Source: an uncultured Paracoccaceae bacterium
GTDB taxonomy: Bacteria > Pseudomonadota > Alphaproteobacteria > Rhodobacterales > Rhodobacteraceae
NCBI GenBank assembly: GCA_913061275.1
Contig: CAJXSR010000017.1
Coordinates: forward strand, 21,977-85,976
Reading direction: 5' to 3'
Length of the DNA stretch: 64,000 bases
This document shows positions 61,334-64,000 of this stretch, one piece after another. The translations under genes and the position numbers were made by a program. The notes under the pieces were generated by a model that did not search any database, was not told where the DNA came from, and worked only from the letters and a program-made list of their open reading frames with translations. Every line of letters begins with the position of its first letter. Position 1 is the first letter of the stretch.

Positions 61334-62737
61334 ATGGAACCTATTGATATTGGTATCGTCGTTAGTGCAGGGATGCTTGCACTTGTTGTTTTAGGAATGC
61401 GCGTTGCTTTTGCCGCCGCGATGGCAGGTGTTGTCGGGCTGATATGGATATTTTGGGCAAAGTTCGGGTATGCGCCTGATAAATTTTTGAAGGCTTTGAC
61501 GATTGCCGCTAAAACAGCGGGGCAGGTGCCGCATTCCAAAGTGTCATCACAAGCTTTATCGTTGATACCGACGTTTATTCTTATCGGGTATCTGGCTTAT
61601 TATGCAGGGCTGACCAAGGCTTTGTTTGAGGCGGCAAAACGCTGGGTGGCGTGGTTGCCAGGTGGTCTGGCTGTTTCAACAATTTTTGCCACGGCGGGTT
61701 TTGCAGCAGTGTCTGGGGCGTCGGTTGCGACAGCGGCGGTGTTCGCGCGTATTGCCATCCCTGAGATGTTAAAAATCGGCTATGACAAACGCTTTGCGGC
61801 GGGTGTTGTGGCAGCAGCGGGAACATTGGCATCATTGATCCCACCCTCTGCCATTCTGGTGATTTATGCGATTATTGTAGAACAAGATGTGGGTATGCTG
61901 CTTTTGGCAGGCTTTATTCCGGGTGCATTTTCCGCATTGGTCTATGCAACATTGATTGTCGGTATGGCGCTGATTTATAAAAACCTAGGCCCGCCCGTTA
62001 CTGGGTATACTTGGAAAGAACGATTTGTGTCTTTACCACCAGCGGCGCCTATTTTTATCGTCATCGCGGTGATTATCCTGTTTGTCTACAACCCGTTTGG
62101 TGGGGATGCATGGGGTACGCCCACTGAAGGTGGTGCTATTGGTGCTTTCGTCGTGTTCTGTATGGCAGTTTATAAAGGCATGCGCTGGCCGCAGCTAAAA
62201 GATGCGCTAATGGAAACAGCCAAACTGGCGGTGATGATTTTCACAATCATTTGGGGTGTGCTGATTTATGTGCGTTTTCTGGGTTTTGCCAATCTGCCGC
62301 AAGCATTTTCCGAATGGATCACGTCGCTTGATCAAAGCCCGATGCTGACGCTTGTGTTGATCTTGCTGGCCTATGCGGTGCTGGGCATGTTCATGGATGC
62401 GATCGGGATGTTGTTGCTGACTTTGCCAATTACCTATCCTGCTGTGATGGCGTTGAATGGTGGTGAGTTTGTTACGGCCGCCGACAGTGCCTTTGGCATG
62501 AGCGGCCCACTTGCAGGGGTTTGGTTTGGGATATTGGTGGTCAAAATGGCGGAGTTTTGCCTGATTACACCGCCCATAGGGTTGAACTGTTTTGTTGTGG
62601 CTGGCGTGCGCGAAGATTTAAGCGTGCAAGATGTGTTCAAGGGCGTGACCCCGTTCTTTATTGCAGACGCTTTCACCATCGCACTTCTGGTAGCATTCCC
62701 GTCTATCGTACTTTGGCTACCCCGTTTGGCGAGTTAA
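61334..62737 (+). CDS. dctM: TRAP transporter large permease (DctM family)
   Basis: 467 aa, 11-12 membrane segments. Seen: SGASVATAAVFARIAIPEML near 130 (family motif with GxSxAxxA), AAGTLASLIPPSAILVIYAI with the conserved PPS turn, and AVLGMFMDAIGMLLLTLPITYP in the second repeat. Forms the transport channel with DctQ. Its last 21 bases overlap the convergent znuB gene. Confidence 0.93.
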   Translation: MEPIDIGIVVSAGMLALVVLGMRVAFAAAMAGVVGLIWIFWAKFGYAPDKFLKALTIAAKTAGQVPHSKVSSQALSLIPTFILIGYLAYYAGLTKALFEAAKRWVAWLPGGLAVSTIFATAGFAAVSGASVATAAVFARIAIPEMLKIGYDKRFAAGVVAAAGTLASLIPPSAILVIYAIIVEQDVGMLLLAGFIPGAFSALVYATLIVGMALIYKNLGPPVTGYTWKERFVSLPPAAPIFIVIAVIILFVYNPFGGDAWGTPTEGGAIGAFVVFCMAVYKGMRWPQLKDALMETAKLAVMIFTIIWGVLIYVRFLGFANLPQAFSEWITSLDQSPMLTLVLILLAYAVLGMFMDAIGMLLLTLPITYPAVMALNGGEFVTAADSAFGMSGPLAGVWFGILVVKMAEFCLITPPIGLNCFVVAGVREDLSVQDVFKGVTPFFIADAFTIALLVAFPSIVLWLPRLAS

Positions 62738-63511
62738 GCGCACGACATTTGAGACGACAAACAACAGGGCTGCCACACAAACGATTGTTGGCCCTGTTGG
62801 TGTATCCCACAGTTTTGAAGTTAACAGACCCGTTATGGCAGAAAAGGCCCCAATGCATGTGGCAATAACGGCCATGGTTTCGGGGGTTCGACTGAAGGGC
62901 CTTGCGGTGGCGGCTGGTATGATTAACAAAGCGGTGATTAACAAGATGCCAGTGATTTTGATGGCAACGGCGATAATCACGGCAAGTGCCAGTGTTAAAA
63001 TCAACTGTTCGCGTTTGGGGTTGATGCCACAGGCATGTGCAAGATCTTCATTCAAAGTGGCGGTTAGCAGGGCTGACCAACGCCATGTGACTAAGGCAAG
63101 CATACTGATTGCCCCAACCCAGATGATGATCAGATCTTTGCCTGTGACAGCGGATATGTCGCCGAACAGGTAATCGTGCAAATCTATATCAACGCCCTTG
63201 ATAAACGATATTGCAACCAGACCTACGGCCAGTGCAGAATGGGCCATGACACCCAGTAATGTGTCCATTGTGTAGCCGCGCCCAGTAAGGGATGAAACCA
63301 CAAGGGCCATAATCAAGGTCACGCATAAAATACCGATAAAAATATTAGTGGACAACACCAGTGAAATGGCGATGCCAAGGATGGCGGCATGTGCTGTTGC
63401 ATCACCAAAGTAAGCCATGCGCCGCCAGACCACAAAACAACCGATGGGGGCAGTGGCAATGGCAACGCCAAGGCCTGTTAATAGGGCGGGTATCAAGAAA
63501 GTGCTAAACAT
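62717..63511 (-). CDS. znuB: zinc ABC transporter permease
   Basis: 264 aa inner-membrane permease of the ABC-3 family with 7-8 hydrophobic segments. Seen: PIGCFVVWRRMAYFGDATAHAAILGIA and HDYLFGDISAVTGKDL, typical of ZnuB. The frame runs upstream to 63679, but the ATG at 63511, with AAGG 9 nt upstream and an 8-nt overlap with znuC, matches the family N-terminus. Manganese or iron permeases of the same family are the alternative; the histidine-rich ZnuC tail favours zinc. Confidence 0.88.
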   Translation of the reverse strand: MFSTFLIPALLTGLGVAIATAPIGCFVVWRRMAYFGDATAHAAILGIAISLVLSTNIFIGILCVTLIMALVVSSLTGRGYTMDTLLGVMAHSALAVGLVAISFIKGVDIDLHDYLFGDISAVTGKDLIIIWVGAISMLALVTWRWSALLTATLNEDLAHACGINPKREQLILTLALAVIIAVAIKITGILLITALLIIPAATARPFSRTPETMAVIATCIGAFSAITGLLTSKLWDTPTGPTIVCVAALLFVVSNVVRLTRQTG

Positions 63512-64000
63512 GGTCTTTGCCTTCATGGTGGGAATGAGTGCAGCCATCGTGATCGTGGCTGTGATTATGATCGTGGCGATAAAGGGCAAGGGCACCTTGG
63601 GTGCCAGTGCCAAATAGCGCGCGGTATTCGGGGGTAGAGGCCACCACATCAGGGGTGCCGTGACAACAGATATGACCATTTAGGCAGATCACCCTGTCAG
63701 ACGCGCTCATCACCACATGTAATTCATGGCTGACCATCAGGATGGCACAACCCAGTTTGGTGCGCAGGGTTTCGATGAGGCGGTAGAAGGTGGCAGAACC
63801 CAGTTGATCTAGGCCTTGGGTGGCTTCATCAAGGATCAGTAAATCGGGCTTGTGTAAAATAGCGCGGGCCAGCATGACACGTTGAAATTGCCCACCCGAC
63901 AGGGTTGTCATTTGCTGGTCTTCAATATCGTGCAGGCCGACCAATGCTAGTGTTTCTGTGATTGTTGTCGCGTCGCCGCGATAAGGCAGGCGCATGAACC
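63504..64000 (-). CDS. znuC: zinc ABC transporter ATP-binding protein (partial)
   Basis: C-terminal part of an ABC ATPase; the start is beyond the window edge. Seen: the ABC signature LSGGQFQRVMLARA, Walker B LLILDEATQGLD, the switch histidine in MVSHELH, and a histidine-rich tail (HDHNHSHDHDGCTHSHH) characteristic of ZnuC, probably a zinc-sensing or buffering tail. Overlaps znuB by 8 nt. The Walker A motif is not in the window. Confidence 0.9.
   Translation of the reverse strand, partial: FMRLPYRGDATTITETLALVGLHDIEDQQMTTLSGGQFQRVMLARAILHKPDLLILDEATQGLDQLGSATFYRLIETLRTKLGCAILMVSHELHVVMSASDRVICLNGHICCHGTPDVVASTPEYRALFGTGTQGALALYRHDHNHSHDHDGCTHSHHEGKDHV

Noticed and set aside
1..64000. tRNA/rRNA genes, CRISPR arrays, insertion sequences, integrases or phage genes
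   Set aside because: None seen on reading both strands; no transposase- or integrase-like protein among the frames.

Overview
The window looks like part of an extrachromosomal replicon (large plasmid or chromid) of a marine, rather low-GC member of the Rhodobacteraceae (roseobacter group). The evidence is a ParA/ParB partition operon divergent from a small replication initiator made of a helix-turn-helix plus a DnaA domain I-like segment (a roseobacter 'DnaA-like' replicon type), a putative DMSP demethylase, a bet operon with choline sulfatase, C4-dicarboxylate TRAP transport and YjbH/YjbF exopolysaccharide genes. Base composition appears to be in the 40s % GC (judged by eye, not computed). 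I saw no tRNA, rRNA, insertion sequence, phage gene or CRISPR array.

Layout. (1) 0-8.8 kb: class III aminotransferase, acyl-CoA ligase, fused hydroxyacyl-CoA dehydrogenase/enoyl-CoA hydratase, alpha/beta hydrolase and MetY-like sulfhydrylase on the minus strand, divergent from a DmdA-like demethylase. MetY could capture the methanethiol that DMSP demethylation eventually yields. (2) 8.8-20.9 kb: surface glycan genes: gmd, fcl/colC-like and colD (a GDP-colitose route), GT10 and GT11 fucosyltransferase-like enzymes, GT25 and GT4 transferases, manC, an FkbM methyltransferase and the Kdo transferase waaA, then an M20 peptidase. (3) 21-26 kb: small metabolic and regulatory genes, including a TetR repressor with two clear operators. 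(4) 26.2-29.7 kb: kdsA-kdsB-kdsD and an LpxL/HtrB acyltransferase, which supply Kdo and acylate lipid A. (5) 29.8-33.4 kb: parA-parB, origin region and replication initiator. (6) 33.5-49.3 kb: exopolysaccharide block with three related family-2 glycosyltransferases (one fused to an FkbM methyltransferase), galE, a double-esterase fusion, a DXD glycosyltransferase, a methyltransferase and a duplicated yjbH-yjbF set with two tiny secreted proteins. (7) 49.5-54.7 kb: choline sulfate/choline uptake and oxidation (betC, betI, a short BCCT-like carrier, betA; betB is absent). (8) 54.8-62.7 kb: pgi, then dctB-dctD and a DctPQM TRAP transporter. (9) 62.7-64 kb: zinc ABC transporter znuB and znuC, the latter cut by the window edge.

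How it fits together. The plus strand is C-rich to the left of the replicon and G-rich to the right, whichever strand the genes are on, so replication probably starts near 32.3-32.7 kb. Three TTCCC-N4-GGGAA palindromes in and beside parAB look like partition sites, and short direct repeats beside the initiator look like iterons. The element therefore appears to carry a set of cell-envelope genes (Kdo, lipid A acylation, GDP-sugar synthesis, glycan assembly and export) together with osmolyte and organic-acid uptake. This resembles the biofilm/surface-polysaccharide plasmids known from roseobacters, but with more housekeeping content.

Main points to check: a DctD-type regulator lacking the GAFTGA sigma-54 contact loop, the duplicated yjb system with a possible permuted papain-like lipoprotein between the copies, the colitose pathway, and a TetR operator shared between 21.6 kb and the metY/dmdA promoter.
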